NCBI GenBank assembly: GCA_032164295.1
Contig: JAJHTX010000009.1
Span: 620,001-684,000, forward strand
Reading direction: 5' to 3'
Source: Inonotus obliquus
Taxonomy: Eukaryota; Basidiomycota; Agaricomycetes; Hymenochaetales; Hymenochaetaceae
Length of the DNA stretch: 64,000 nucleotides
A program made the translations under genes and the position numbers. The notes beneath the pieces were generated by a model. That model was not told the DNA's origin. It saw only the letters and a list, made by a program, of their open reading frames with translations, and searched no databases. Numbering within the stretch: the first letter of the stretch is position 1; every line of letters starts with the position of its first letter. Positions 11,123-23,891 of the stretch are shown here, one piece after another.

Positions 11123-12327
11123 TTATCGAAATTCACAATTTTGAGGTGCACAATCGATTATTTCGAGTGTCTCGAATTCAGGAGCATTGATGATTGCTCC
11201 CAGACAGAACAGACATCGTAGATAGCTGGATAGCGAAGGAAATTTAGGGTACGACGGTACTCCATACTGCCATATGATTCTAGGCACCCCGGGTGGAAAT
11301 GATTCGTCGTCCAAGTGATTACCGGTCAATGAAGAGAAATGTGGAGGCACAATAATCACGTCCAGCTCTTGCAACCTCGGTTCGTCGAGTACATTGATCA
11401 AAGGAGCCATTCCCCCTGGGTAGCGGTGCCTCAATACGATTTTGAGGACACGCAGACCGGGAGGCCGCACAGGCTTCCGAGCCACCACACCACTGTGATC
11501 CATGATATCCCGCCCCTGACGCGACAAATGCCACTGTAAACGTTTCGAGGTAGCGCAATCTGTCTGAAGATGTTCGATAGGAAACTCATGATGTTACTAA
11601 TACACGTCGGTAGCAGCTTGCTGCAGCATCAGTACGAAACTAATGGACCCGATGCGGCGCAGCGTTGGCATGTGCCACGAGCTGAGGAGTCTCCGAATCG
11701 ATGAGCTGGGTCATCATTACCCAAGACCATCAAGATCGGAGAGTACAGTACGACGTCATCACAGTCCACCTTCAGTGTCTCGAGAGCAGGAAAGCTTTTA
11801 TCGTAATATCCATTCCGCAAGCGTATCAGGCGAGTACTCGTAAAGCTTCCCGGATAGTCCATGCGTTTGCTAATCGAGAGAGACCCGGAGAGTGCAGCCA
11901 AGTATTGATCAATAGATTGTGGTCTCGAGAGCTACTCTAGCCCAGAGAGTCCCGAAATAACGATTGACTAGCATGAAGGGACTGAAATCGTCGCCAGCGT
12001 CATCTAGGATTAGCTGAAATACGCACTATGACCTTGAATGGGGGAGAATAAGGTCCTCGTCTGTAGACGTCAGGAAACAGATCTTCCTTTACGAGTGCCA
12101 ATCCTTCCTCTACGACATGTAGCAAACTCGATGATGTTCGGATAAGGCTCTCCAATAAAGTTGATGGGTCCTGAGATTGCTACCAATAGCAGGGGCTTTA
12201 CTGAGCTGGGAACCATCATCGGCCTACGACTGCTTATTGCCGGTGTAAGCCTCAGTGAGCTTGGACCTGGTTCATCGACACGTTTGAATGAGGTGAAGTG
12301 ATGAAGACGAGAGAAGTCGTTCGCCAA
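11123..12327 (-). pseudogene. Decayed LRR/F-box-type remnant, minus strand, copy A
   Basis: Minus-strand coding relics are spread over several frames: LRLTPAISSRR (about 12.2 kb), FPALETLKVDCDDVVLYSP (about 11.8 kb), RLRYLETFTVAFVASGAG (about 11.53 kb), and LRVLKIVLRHRYPGGMAPL to FETLEIIDCAPQNCEF near 11.13 kb. The leucine-rich phrases resemble the C-terminal LRR part of basidiomycete F-box proteins. Frameshifts and stops separate them. A second copy of the same sequence lies at 13121-13840. Confidence 0.5.
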
Positions 12328-12337
12328 TCATAGTAAC

Positions 12338-13022
12338 TTGAATCTGACGGCGGGTACTTCCGAGTCGGTGTTAGAATCGGAAGCCGAATTCATTGCCGAT
12401 TTCTCAGATCCGCCGCGGCCTCCTGCCCAAAACGAGCCCCTGATCCGACTGCCTAACCTTCGTGTCCTCAAACTGAAATTCGATCCTGCGTCGTTCCTCA
12501 TCAATTATGCAAATCTGCAAGCCTTATTTTTTACGTACAATAAGGACGTGAAAGCGGAAATGCTCACGAAATTCATCCGGCGGTCACTTTCTCCCTTGGC
12601 TACATTGGTACTGTACTGGAATGTACGCGAACCTCCTACCAACCCTTAAATACCTGCGACTCATTGGAGCATACTTAACAAGGCATTTCTTCCACGAACT
12701 TACTGTTCCGAGCAGTAGTATACCAGGAGACGAACATACCAGCGTTTGTCCTGTGCTCGAGATACTTTGGCTTCAGGCAGTAGGTTTCGAAGAGGATGCC
12801 GACTTGTGGGTCACTTTCATCTCAATGCTGAAGTCTCGACCGAGAGGGTTGGGAAAGTCCGATGTTATACATGTCAGAGATCCTCGCAAGTTGTCACCAA
12901 TGGTCGAGATATCCGTCCTAGGCGAAAATATCGGCGATTCTGGACGTGAAGTTAGGGAGCATGTTCAATGGGATGGAATGGTCATCGGAAGTTATGAAGC
13001 TGGCAAGTCCTATCTTTTCTAA
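12338..13022 (+). pseudogene. F-box family C-terminal fragment, array copy 4
   Basis: Only the C-terminal half of the F-box family remains. It begins near AEFIADFSDPPRPPAQNEPLIRL, continues LPNLRVLKL and KAEMLTKFIRRSL, then loses about 30 bases and the frame near 12630. It resumes as LLPTLKYLRLIGAYLTRHFF to a normal end (GKSYLF) at 13022. The N-terminal F-box is missing. The piece is flanked on both sides by minus-strand LRR remnants, as expected from duplication of a two-gene unit. Confidence 0.75.
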
Positions 13023-13120
13023 GGATACTGGCAAGTAGCTCTAGTATCATTCCAATTCATTACCCAGATCATTGATTTCCTTAATCCCTTTTCACTCTAT
13101 CTGTAGCTCAATCAGAGAGA

Positions 13121-13840
13121 TTATCGAAATTCACAACTTTGAGGTGCACAATCGATTGTTTCTAGTGTCTCGACTTCGGGAGAATTGATAATTGCTCCCA
13201 GACCAAGAACAGACATCGTAGCAAACCGAAGACAGCGAACGAAATGCAGGGTAAGATGCCACTCCATACTTCTCATGTATGCTAGACATGCTATACCACC
13301 TCCTGACGCGACAAATCCCACAGTGAACTTTTCGAGGCAGCGCAATCTGTGGAGAGCCACGGTTAATAAAGGGCATGTCCCGTAGAAGATATCCGATAGG
13401 AAACTCATGATGTTATCCATACCCGTTGGTGGTGGTATCGGTACGAAACTATGGTCTAAATGCGGCGCAGAGACGGCATATTCCACGAGCTGAGGAGTTC
13501 CGAATAGATGCGCTGGGGTCACCACTACCCAAGACTATCAATATGAGAGAGTAAGTACGGTACCACAGTCATATCGTCGTCACAATCCACCTTCAACGTC
13601 TCGAGAGCAGGAAAGCTTTGTCGTGATATTCATCCCGCAAGCGTGTCAAGCGATTGCTTGTTTAGCTTCCCGGGTCGTCCACGCGCTCGCTCCAGGAGCT
13701 TTTGATCATCCAGAGAGACCCCACCCTCGCGGTGCAGTAGCCTAGTATTGATCAAAGTTTTGGAAATCACTGAAGATAATCATCGAAATATGCAAGAGTC
13801 TAGATCATTCCGCTCAAGATAAACACTAGACTCCGGAGTC
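13121..13840 (-). pseudogene. Decayed LRR/F-box-type remnant, minus strand, copy B
   Basis: This second copy of the minus-strand remnant keeps a longer frame in 13525-13121 (HLFGTPQLVEYAVSAPHLDH, then HRLRCLEKFTVGFVASGGG, ending ETIDCAPQSCEF). Further upstream sequence about 13540-13640 reads FPALETLKVDCDDDM before stops. It aligns with copy A at 11123-11900. The Leu-rich spacing supports an LRR origin. No intact start or F-box was found. Confidence 0.5.
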
Positions 13841-14120
13841 TCAATTTAGCCCAGAGATAGAAGAGTGTCCGAAGATAACGGTTGACCAGCATGAAGGGAC
13901 TTCACGATCAGCTAAAATATTCGTTCCCATGCCATGGGAAAATCGTCGTTGTAAAGAACGAGTCGAGTCATCAAAGCGAGTCACGGATGCTCCCGAGTCG
14001 GAATTGGTGCCAGTACTTTTCTCTTTCTGTTCACCTTTCACCAGCCACCAGCAACACTGCTTTCTCACAATTTCTCTCTATAATCATCCATTTCAGCTCA
14101 CTAATTGTCCTGCAGCTGTC

Positions 14121-15536
14121 ATGGACCGTATTCCTCCCGAGATCCTCTGCAATATATTTCTCGCCGCTCTGCCACACCCAACCGATCCTCGGGACTACCT
14201 CTCTTCGGTCGCAGCGCCTCTGCGCATATCGCACGTTTGTCGGTCCTGGCGTAGTCTGTCCCTCTCCTTTGGTGAGCTATGGTCGTACTTGTGCATCAAG
14301 TATCCTCAGCGTCCATGGAAAGGGAAAAAGGATCCGAAGGACACGGTATCGGTGTTAGACACTTGGATCGAGAGAACGAATGGGGTTCCACTCAATTTTC
14401 GGGTCAAGTGCCGTTGCTATTCATTCTATGCTACCGCCGTCCATCGTGATGCAGAGTATATCATTACCACAATGATCTCTCAACAACACCGATGGAGAGA
14501 CGTCACTTTCTCCTGGGAGGGGTTACAACCCTCCCCCGAGTTTCCGGGATTAAATCTGATCAACATGCCGATACTCACATCGCTTGCGTTGAATGTAGTG
14601 CTGCCGCCGCGCGCTCGAATCAACATGGCTCAATCTTCGCGACTAAGGCGTCTTTACATTCGCGCGCCCGACTTTGACCTGATAACAGGTGAAGAGCCGC
14701 TGTGTTCCCTTACCGAGTCAGCCGAAATCAGTTTTCATTATGATTGTTCAGGGAGCCATATGCTTCGCGTGTGGTTGGATTTCCTGAAGGCTGCCCCTTT
14801 TCTGACCGAATTTAATTCCGACTACTACCGATGCTCGGACCCGCCGCTGCCTCGTGCCCAAAACGAGCTCCTCATCCAACTTCCCAACCTTCGGGTCCTC
14901 AAACTGCGGAAGGGTTACTTTTCATTCTATTCTGCGCCGCTCATTGTCGATTATGTGATACTTCCGAACCTGCAAGTTTTGTTTTATACGAGCAACGGAC
15001 GCAACACTGGACGCAATAATGATATGGAAGCGGCAATTCTCACGAATTTCATCCGGCGGTCACTTCCTCCCTTGACCACGTTGGTAATAGAATGGGAAAA
15101 CGCACATGAAGAAGTCGTAATCCCGATTCTCTGCCTCCTACCAACCCTCAAATACCTGCGACTCTGGGGGGCAAAGGTGACAAGGCGATTCTTCGACGAA
15201 CTTACCGTTCCGAGCAACACCGGCACCGATAGTCTACTGGGAGGCGAATATGCTATTATTTGTCCAGTTCTCGAGACACTTTACCTTCACAGAGTTGATT
15301 TCGAAGAGGATACGGACTCGTGGGTCGCTTTCATCGCCATGCTGAAGTCTCGACCGAGAGGGTTGGGAAAGTCTGATGTTATACATGTCAGAGAGCATCG
15401 CGAGTCGTCACCGATGGTCGAGATATCCGTCCTAGCCGAGAATATCGGCGATTCTCGACGTGAAGTCGGGGAGAACGTTCAATGGGATGGAATGGTCATC
15501 GGAAATTATGATGCTTGCAAGTCCCATCTTTTCTAA
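14121..15536 (+). CDS. F-box domain protein, array copy 5
   Basis: Single-exon gene of 471 codons starting MDRIPPEILCNIFLAALPHP. The open frame extends upstream to 13929, but the family start at 14121 is preferred. It has the F-box (residues 1-55), a lineage-specific insert KYPQRPWKGKKDPKD near residue 65, then LRR-like repeats and the conserved C-terminal segment. A tandem insertion (GRNTGRNND) marks it near residue 300. It is probably an SCF substrate adaptor. With copies 1 and 2 it is one of three intact members of the array. Confidence 0.85.
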   Translation: MDRIPPEILCNIFLAALPHPTDPRDYLSSVAAPLRISHVCRSWRSLSLSFGELWSYLCIKYPQRPWKGKKDPKDTVSVLDTWIERTNGVPLNFRVKCRCYSFYATAVHRDAEYIITTMISQQHRWRDVTFSWEGLQPSPEFPGLNLINMPILTSLALNVVLPPRARINMAQSSRLRRLYIRAPDFDLITGEEPLCSLTESAEISFHYDCSGSHMLRVWLDFLKAAPFLTEFNSDYYRCSDPPLPRAQNELLIQLPNLRVLKLRKGYFSFYSAPLIVDYVILPNLQVLFYTSNGRNTGRNNDMEAAILTNFIRRSLPPLTTLVIEWENAHEEVVIPILCLLPTLKYLRLWGAKVTRRFFDELTVPSNTGTDSLLGGEYAIICPVLETLYLHRVDFEEDTDSWVAFIAMLKSRPRGLGKSDVIHVREHRESSPMVEISVLAENIGDSRREVGENVQWDGMVIGNYDACKSHLF

Positions 15537-17319
15537 GGATACTGGCAAGTAGCTCTAGTATCGTCTCTATTCATAATCCAGATGATTGATTTCCTTCATA
15601 GATCTCAGTCCTTGAGGAGTGGTGAAGCCCTAATCCTTAATCTCACCTGCAAAGTGTGCTGCAAAATTGTATTAGCAGATGAGGTCAATAAACGTCTCGC
15701 ATATAACACTAATTGTCCGTTTATCCAAGGAAAACAAGTACAGGGAGAGTGGACAAGCATACTTACTGGCACGCTATATTATCATTATCGATACTAGTAT
15801 GCATATGCACACATACCGGGCCTAATAAAGTTCATGTGAAATCCAACAAAACACCTCGCCTCAACGACCAAATACCGGTCGGCAGACGGACGGACGGATA
15901 AACCAAATAGGCTTCCAACGGTATTTGCAAATTGTGCTTCTTTGCGGCGCATCCTTTCCATTCTCTCTACAACCTACAATATCAAATACATTTGAAACCG
16001 GGGCCTTTTTTCACTATGCTCCATCAAATACTCCGACATATGTCGCTTGCACAGCGTCGTCGACCAAAAATAATGGCTTTTATAGATGTTTTGCGAAGCT
16101 CAAAGAAACAGTTAACAGGAGTTGCAAGGAGCTGTAAATCGTGCAAGCAGCAGGGGCAGGAATGCTTCCGATGTCCGCCAAGAAAACCTTGAAATGATGC
16201 ATGAATGTGCAAACTTCTGAGTGCGTTACACGCTCAACTAAGTCTGATGTGTCCCTTCATGATCAAATGGGTTGTCCTGATTGTACCAAACGTAAACGGT
16301 TAGCCGTTCAGGACGCATGCCGTGATTATCCGTTATCAATTCCCCATCTTGGTGTACACAGAATGCTTCCCGCATTATTCATCCAGCGACGACCACGGCA
16401 TTGGATCTGCTTCCTCCCCCAATCACTGATTAAGGGCTTCATCTGCAGGTTCTATTATATTATCGGTCTTCCGTTAGAATGCCATCCGCACCCCTGCATT
16501 CCCCGTGAAATACTGGGAATATGAGGGACGAAGACTGATTTGATTGTAATCCATTACACTGTCTGTCCAGCCAGTATGTACGAAAAAGTGAATCATGCCG
16601 AGCGATCTGAAGTATGAGACAAATGATGGTTAAAGAGGCTGGATTGGAAATTGAGGGAATGATCGACATGGAAATAAACCAACCAAAAGGTCCGGCCATC
16701 AGAAAATCAAACCCACGTGGCAACAGGCGCCGACTTCTCAAGTCCTTGCCACTCCCGTCTTTCAGTTCAGCTCCTTCACTGGAATTGACCGTCCAGGCTG
16801 GTTTCATTCTAACTCGCATCTGGATTGTACCGCGAAATTATCGGTCAGGCAAACAAAACCACTTTGCCTGGAGGTACGAGGGGAGACCTGCGCAAGTCCA
16901 GGACAATTGAAATTAGCCGCCCAAGGTGTAAATCGCGCGACCTACAAGTGCCACGACCCGCATTCAGCACTTCTTTTTCGAATATCACCTACACAGCACT
17001 TCCTTTCGGAGTGTCGTTCGCTCAAACACCTTGCTTTGCCTCATCTCTCCCCATCTCCCCCCATTGCATTCCCCGACTGACCGGGATACGTCTTGTATCA
17101 TCAACAAGCCGTCCAAGGACATCCAGCGGTGATATTGATCACCCAGAACCACTGGACATCGCCAACATTAGCGAGACACGCCAATTTGCGGATAGTCATC
17201 GGAGCGACGATATCGGGAAGTAGAAGCGCGGAAGCCAGTACCACGACATGATACCGGCACTAGAAGAGGCGACATCATCAAACTGTACTTTCAGTCAGGC
17301 ATCGTCGAGCAAGAAGGAA
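15537..17319. other. 1.8 kb region without a supported gene
   Basis: The first 100 bases match the 3' flank of the other F-box genes. Beyond that, several overlapping short frames (for example 16614-16910 and 16825-17223) show no domain. The last part may be the promoter and leader of the hypothetical gene starting near 17.3 kb; its frame is also open from 17248. Confidence 0.4.
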
Positions 17320-19014
17320 ATGGCGCATAGCGATGAAATTCGGTTCCTGGACTATCTGGGGACCGACTTTTCATATCTACGTCGGTTCATCCTTGCTTCA
17401 CATCAAATGGTTCGTCTCGTCCAGACAGAAGCAGCGCAGAGTAACCTGGAAGTTCAAGAAAAGGTGCGCATTTCCGCGAAAGATATCCAACCAAAGCGTG
17501 ATTAGCTAATGCATGGCGATGGGCACCCCTCTGTTCCACCATCAGGTTGTCGATACGATCGAGGTGTGTAGGCCCTCTTGTTTCAATTGACTACCTTCGA
17601 CTCATCGTAATTTCTCCTATCTTACCGTTATGCGCTTCCACAAAACGGCGTTGGGCTCGCACATTCTTCGATCTTCATCCAATTGGTCAAAACTCCGTAG
17701 ATCGCAAAGGAGACTCTGTCAGAAGCTGGTGCTAGCGCGCGTCCCTTCATACCATGCCCCACTGATCTGGTGTGCCACCGCGAAGCATATTTCAAAGTAC
17801 TATCGGCAGCGCGCTCGCTCGTCCCGTATGTAGAAGACCCGGTCGTCAAGCGTAAGTGGTTGCAGATAACTCCTTGTTACGTTCTTTACCGGCATGATCA
17901 CTAATGGACTCTCTTGACCCATCCAGTGCGTCTGCGAAGGCTTCTTCTACCTTTGACATCGACATCGCGCTTTCGAGTTGTGCTTCCGATTGATCCCGAA
18001 CGATCAAAAGCGGATAATTCCACCCCCTTGCCAACCTGGTGGGATGATGTTGCTTCAACGTCAAAAGCGACATCATCCGTTCCGAACCCATCGGCCCTGC
18101 CCAGACCTGCCCCTCTTAGAAGAAAAACAAGGCGCACCTCGACATCCGCGGTCATCCGGGTTGCTTCGTCTCCATCGCCGTATTCCTCGTGTGCATCCGA
18201 CTCTACTTCGAGGATGCTCACCAGTCGATCCTCGGCGGGTTCGAGACGACCAAAGGCAAGCCCGTATCCGAATCCCGCACAGCTTGTGATTCGACGTCCC
18301 AGTGCAACCTCGACCAATCAGAAAGATGGTGAGGTCACAGCATCGCATATTTCCGTACCCGAAGGCTCTTCAACTTCAACTTCAACTTCAACTTCGCCGC
18401 CTCCTGAGGTCCTATCCCGACCTCCTCCCGAAACAACAGCTTCGACCCGTCCCCACCCAAGCGAGCCACCGCCTAGCCCTAAACCAACTTTGCCACCAAT
18501 AGCATACGTGTCACCGCAAACACCGAAAGCATTAAGTCTGCTTCAGCAGCAGCACCGTGACTTTCGCGCTGGATACCCAGCCTATCGAAAGCCTGAGAAC
18601 GATCTATCCAGTGGACATAGTCCGGCATATTGGGACACCGCACAATTGAAGGCCAGCCTTGCCGGAGTCAACTGTAACATCGCAGACGACAATTATGGCG
18701 CTTTACCGTGCAACACAGAGGTGTTTTCGAGGGAAGAGTACGACGAAGCCGATGAAAACTTCAGAAAGGGATTGGGTTGGTTTCCAACACGGTGGCGAAA
18801 TCAGGCCGTAAGCCAGGCGAATGCCGCTCCGAAATCCCCGCCTGAGTTGACCTGGACCCCAACTTGGGATGATAATGCAAAGCATCAGACACCGCCCTCG
18901 GAACCATTTATGACTCTGCTTCCCAGTTATCCTCCGGACGGAGAGGAAGAAACTCCTCTTGCGGAATCAACATGCATCAGTACGTGTTTCATCATGACCG
19001 CTTCCGAGCAATAG
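17320..19014 (+). CDS. Hypothetical Ser/Pro/Thr-rich protein
   Basis: Exons 17320-17463, 17546-17563, 17701-17851 and 17927-19014 join in one frame to give 466 codons (490 if the upstream Met at 17248 is used). The N-terminal part looks folded and helical (FLDYLGTDFSYLRRFILASH, VQEKVVDTIEIAKETL, VCHREAYFKVLSAARSLVPY). Residues from about 120 are low-complexity, Ser/Pro/Thr-rich, with a (TTCAAC)n run at 18370 coding TSTSTS. A distinct C-terminal block (AYWDTAQLKASLAGVNCN, FSREEYDEADENFRKGLGWFPTRW) may be a conserved motif. An alternative splice at 18980 would change the last residues. I do not recognise the family. Frame agreement across all junctions is the main support; the second exon is only 18 nt. 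Confidence 0.6.
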
Positions 19015-21626
19015 GGCTGATCACTGCGTCAACAGTTATGTGACTCGTGGCCGAACTCCCTTACTAAACGACCTTCTGTCCCGGGCAATCACTCAAACAG
19101 TCAGGAACATTCATGAGCGTAAAATTAGCTTCTTACCGATATTTCTGCTTGGGTTTCTGCTGGTTTCTCCTTTTGGTTCACATTGTAGTTTCTTCTGGGT
19201 TATCGCTTACGATATACAATGCTTTCATTTTGCTGAGATGTATTCCCGTACCACGCAGCCCGTCTGCGGGTGATAGGATGCGAATCTTGAGGTCAAGGCG
19301 AAGTGGTCAGCAAATGAATACTCCATAAGAGGTAATAAGTAGCATACTGGCGCAGCTGATGGTCTGAGCGTGACACTCCTTCCCTCACCTGTATTTCATT
19401 CGTCGCGGTTGTCAAGAGCGGACGATGCACCTCGAAAAAGGAGTACCGAGAACAAGACGTGGGTCGCTATGGGAGTGAAGCAGGCGAAAGGGTATGCACA
19501 CTATCCTTCATGTTTGACTCACCACAAAGTTACACCGTGCACGATAGTAGGCTGCATCGATTGGAGGCCTCTGGAGCGGATAGTGACGATTAAGAGCTGC
19601 TGGGCGAGGAAACATTCAGTGTGAGGAGATAGCTCCACCACCGGTTTTCGAAGGTAGACGCGGAAGTTACGTGTAGATGTAGATGGGATACTGGAGACGC
19701 ATATAACGAGGGAAACGGGCTAGAGAGGACAGGAAGAAACAAGAGAACCCTTTTGTACCCGTGAAGGCCTTCGGTGCATCGGGCGTCAAGGGCATTGCAA
19801 TATGCAAATATATAAGAGCGAGTCAGGTCCTCAGGTCCAATCGTACAACATACTTTATAAGGTCAGTCTTCGGCGACTGCTATGTCTCCCCATGGTGCCC
19901 GTAACATGACCGAATCTATATGGAATCGGATCGAAAGCTCGATCGTTGTCAAATAGACATCAGAAAAACGTCCATTTTGCGTAAAGGCGCAGGGATTTCC
20001 TATCGTCAGAGCACAGCCTCTGATGCTTCTGTTCAGATGATAAAATCGGATCGGGGAGCTTGGCCCACCATGGGGAAGTAACATAGTGCGTCATGCAACG
20101 GAGTCCTGGATGTTGATGGTGTTAGGATGCTAATAGCACCTACGCTTGCGGAGGAAACCCAGCATTCCCTGATACTTCCTCACGGAACTGGCTGGTCACC
20201 TGAAGGTGAGGAGCCTTCTATGGAGCGATAGCCAAAGAGTATAAGTGGTGAATAAGAGGCTTGGGGAGAGGGGAGGCTATCGAAAGCGGAACGGATGGCG
20301 GCGATCCCGGCGTACCGAAGATGGTGTCTCGGAAGTATAAGAAGACTGGGTGTGGGCAAAAGAAGTGTTCTGACGCCCGATCGGCCCAAACACGGAGCAG
20401 CATCAACAATGGATGGATGCTCTTCGTTCTTTGTAAGGAATGGCAGATGGTTCTCGGGTACGAAGCGCGCGGCAAGTTCGCTACATACGATCAAAGTAGG
20501 GAATTAGTAAACCCGACATGCGCCAGACTCGGTGTACTCGGGTGTATCGGTGCGTCAGTTATCAGACGAGCATCTAGGCATCAATGAAACAGCGAACGCG
20601 CGTCTATGTATGATCGCAAGCGCTTTATATTTTTCGATTTCGATGAGCGCGAAAGACCGCATACAAATATCACTCGAACGGATTGGGACGAAACGCCGAC
20701 GATGCCCGAGACGCCGTTCTTCTCCCGTATCTCTAGAGTAAAACGTGGAGCTTGTCAGTGCAACAACAATGGGCGGAATCACGTACAGTTCCGTATAATG
20801 TGAGAAAGAGGGTGCACAGGAGGCGACGCTTGACGCTGTGGCATATAAATGCAAGGCGACCTCAGATGATCAAGGCGGCCGGTTGGGCATCAGAGAACAT
20901 TGGTGGACCAGGAACTGATCAACATGCCCTGCATTAGTTGGCAGAAGAGCACGCGAGAGGAATCACGCGTTGAGCGGAGAGGTCGGGTAACACGGTCGAC
21001 TCGGAGAGATCTTCCTTCCCTTCCACCCTTCCTGCTTCCTGATGCCTTTCCTGACGCGTTAAACTTGCTCGGTAGGGTAGATATTTCGACCATAAAACTA
21101 GTTCTCGTAGCCCATTCCAGAAAGAAGAGCGGGGGATTCGCATATAAAAAGTTCTGTTGAGCACATATGTGGCACTCACAAAAAATGGTGAAGATCAAGA
21201 AGAAAGAAACGAGAATTTAGACTTTTGGGTGTGCATCAGGGGCGATGAGGTTTCCATATGTGGAAACAGTTGATACGTAATCGCTTGCGAGTAACGTATT
21301 TTTATTCTATGCCGTCGGCCAGGGTCCGTTGATGCGGCTTTGGACTTCAACAAAACGAAAACGGTGAGTCTCACCAACTCAAAATATACAGTTTTAGAGA
21401 TCGGATCAGAAGCTTCTCCAAGCTCGTTACGTTTACGTACTATAGTAGCCCAGTGATTCGAAATTATTTTGGGACGGGATAAAAACGTACACAGAAGGGA
21501 GATCGGTCAAAACTCTATAAGAGAAAGTAAAGGAAGGACAAAGCAAAGATAGGACAGAGAGAAGATCTAATAGAGGGGGTTTCAACCCAAAGCGTTGCAA
21601 AGCGTATCCAAACGAGAATGTGCTGA
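19015..21626. other. 2.6 kb gene-poor region
   Basis: Only short overlapping frames on both strands are present (for example 19863-20084 minus and 20180-20494 minus). None has a domain, and none joins convincingly by splicing. No tRNA fold, tandem repeat or transposon end was seen. The right end is the 3' flank of the TPR gene. Confidence 0.4.
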
Positions 21627-23891
21627 CTAGATTGTGAAAGACGGTTGGTAGACATCATTCTCTGTAAGTTTACCATCCAATAATTTCCTCTGGACATCCT
21701 CGTAGTAATTCAAGCACTCCTTAATCCTATCATCGCGACCTTGCATAGAAAGTGCTGAATGCTCCCAAATTTTCTTCATCTTCGGCACGTCCTCTTTCAG
21801 CTTGGCGAGCAACGGGAGAGTCGTCTTCAACGGCGTGTCTTCGAGTAACCACCAACTACCCAATGAGTTCATGAGGTACTCTGAGAAGTACGCCCGGAAG
21901 TGATAAATATACGAGAACTAATTGCTTATTGTATGATCAAGTGACTCACGGCAATGGTATTCGTCATCCTCAGGTAGTGTTTGAGCAGCGAGGAAGTAAC
22001 ACGCCGCACTCTCACGCAATAGCTGCGACCTTTCTTCCATACATTTGCCTTTGAGCTTCTTCTTCAGACTATATGCCTTTATGCTTGATGCAGAGAGACA
22101 TGTTAGTTTTTATCCACAGCATGGTCGACATACAAACGTACCCGCGTGCCTCCGCGGCAGGATAGACGTAGTATGATAGGTAGAAAGCTTCGCCATGGAA
22201 TCTCCGGACGAAGAATCCTACGCTGTTCCTCAACTCTTCAACGTCCTGAAGTAGATCGGAAGCGAGCTTGTCAAGCTCATCAGCACTGAAGCGTGGATCA
22301 GATCCTCCGCTCAACGAATGGGCCTATCAGAGGTCTTGGTCAAAATAACAGTGTCTATCTAGTCAGAGTAACCTAACGCACCTGCATAAATGCTTCTAGG
22401 TGGATAGCTCGGACACCAAAAATAAATGTCTCTTCGAAAATCGAGCCCCTGTCATCTTTTGGCACATCAGCCCAGATTTTTCGACCCCGCTCAAGTACTT
22501 CAATGGCATTGCGATAAAAGTGTTCAGCACTAGTGAAATCCCGTTGAAATCCTGAAACGAGGAAGGCGTGCATAATCCAACCCCTGAAACATCCAAGTTC
22601 CAGTCCAGTCAGTAATCACGTAGTATTGTTCATGAACATACCGGACTGTGGTAGAAAGCGCTGGTCGCGTGGCATCCCAACCGCGTACCGACACGCGTTT
22701 TTGCGCTTCTGCCAGAACGACTTCAGGACCATCGTGAGACCAGGCTTCGTGTACTTTTACTTGCATCGTCACTAAAGAAACAATATCAAGTTCGGATCGC
22801 TTGACCAAGGGGTGCTTCATACTTTGCTCGTTGTATCTCTGCATCCACTTTGGATCGTCTATATTGAACGAGCGGCGGTCGCTAAGTACTGAATTGGTGA
22901 GGTTTTCCAGGACCTTGTGAATTCTCTTAGCGATAAACGTTGAATTTAAAACACGGCACTCACGTCCAAACGACCCATGAAATACATTTGACCATCCGGC
23001 ATGTGCATCTTCTGTAACTGACGCATCCCTTCCATAGCAAGCTTTAACTCCTGATGGATTGTTTAGTATGTCTCTGGACCGCTGAGATCATTAATATACC
23101 TTGCCAGCCATACTGATAGTATTCGCCTGAAGGGATTGCTAGTGAGTGGAGGTGGTCCGATCCTTACTAGAATTTCGCCACTTACACTGCTGAAAATGCA
23201 TTCTTCTGGTAGTCCCCTAGCCAGAATAGCTGCGGCCCTTGCGAGTGGTCGTTCATTTTCTAGTTCTCTACGACCACGAAGGACGTTCGACGTTTCTTTC
23301 GATGCCTTCTCTTTCTTTTCTACGATCGAAAGGCCACTTTCATACTGCTCCTTCTGCTTTTTCTCTGCTGCAGTTAAGCCGGTTTTTGGTAGTTTGGAGA
23401 GAGCTGTCTTGTAGGCATCCAAGGCGCTTTCCCAGATCCCGAGCTCCTTTAAAACAATGATATTTTCGTATTGTACCACCGAAGCCAAGGCAAAGACAAT
23501 ATTCTAACTTACCTGTTCCGCTGCTGCAAGTCGACCCCAGCCCTTTACATATGACGGATCCAGTTCTGTTGCCTATCGGCTTCATAAGATCCCGTAATGA
23601 TTCAAGAATAACGCGACATAATACCTTTCTGGCATCTGAACAAGCGTCAAGGTACCTACACAATTAGAAAAACGACATTCCAGTATCCCGCATTGTTGGA
23701 AAATGAGTACCTGCGCACCTTCCCATGGACATGCAGCAAGCCGCGCGATTGGAGAATATTACAGCACTATCTCCGCCAATCTTCAATGCTTTGCTGTATT
23801 TATCATAAGCTTGCGAATACTGTTTGCTCGCGAAGAACTTGTTTCCTTCTTCCTTGAGCTTCGCAGATACTTCAACATTAAGTCCGGACAT
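21627..23891 (-). CDS. TPR-repeat protein
   Basis: Multi-exon minus-strand gene starting at 23891. First exons, checked for frame: 23891-23719, 23655-23625, 23572-23513, 23446-23186, 23126-23100, 23050-22964, then more down to the stop at 21627. Residues 1-100 form TPR units (KLKEEGNKFFASKQYSQAYDKYSKALK, SAVIFSNRAACCMSMGRYLDACSDARKATELDPSYVKGWGRLAAAE, ESALDAYKTAL). This layout resembles the TPR1 clamp of Hsp70/Hsp90 co-chaperones. The remaining two thirds are helical (GMRQLQKMHMPDGQ, DPKWMQRYNEQSM, ISTAEHFYRNAIEVLERGRKIW-like) and match a common Agaricomycete TPR protein family of unknown role. It ends YQPSFTI. No signal peptide or membrane segment was seen. Confidence 0.75.

Noticed and set aside
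18363..18392. Microsatellite (TTCAAC)n as an independent feature
   Set aside because: It is a short coding repeat (TSTSTS) in the hypothetical protein and is described there.
20180..20587. Overlapping 104- and 108-codon frames on opposite strands
   Set aside because: Neither has a domain, good splice context or composition bias. They look like chance open frames in a GC-moderate region.
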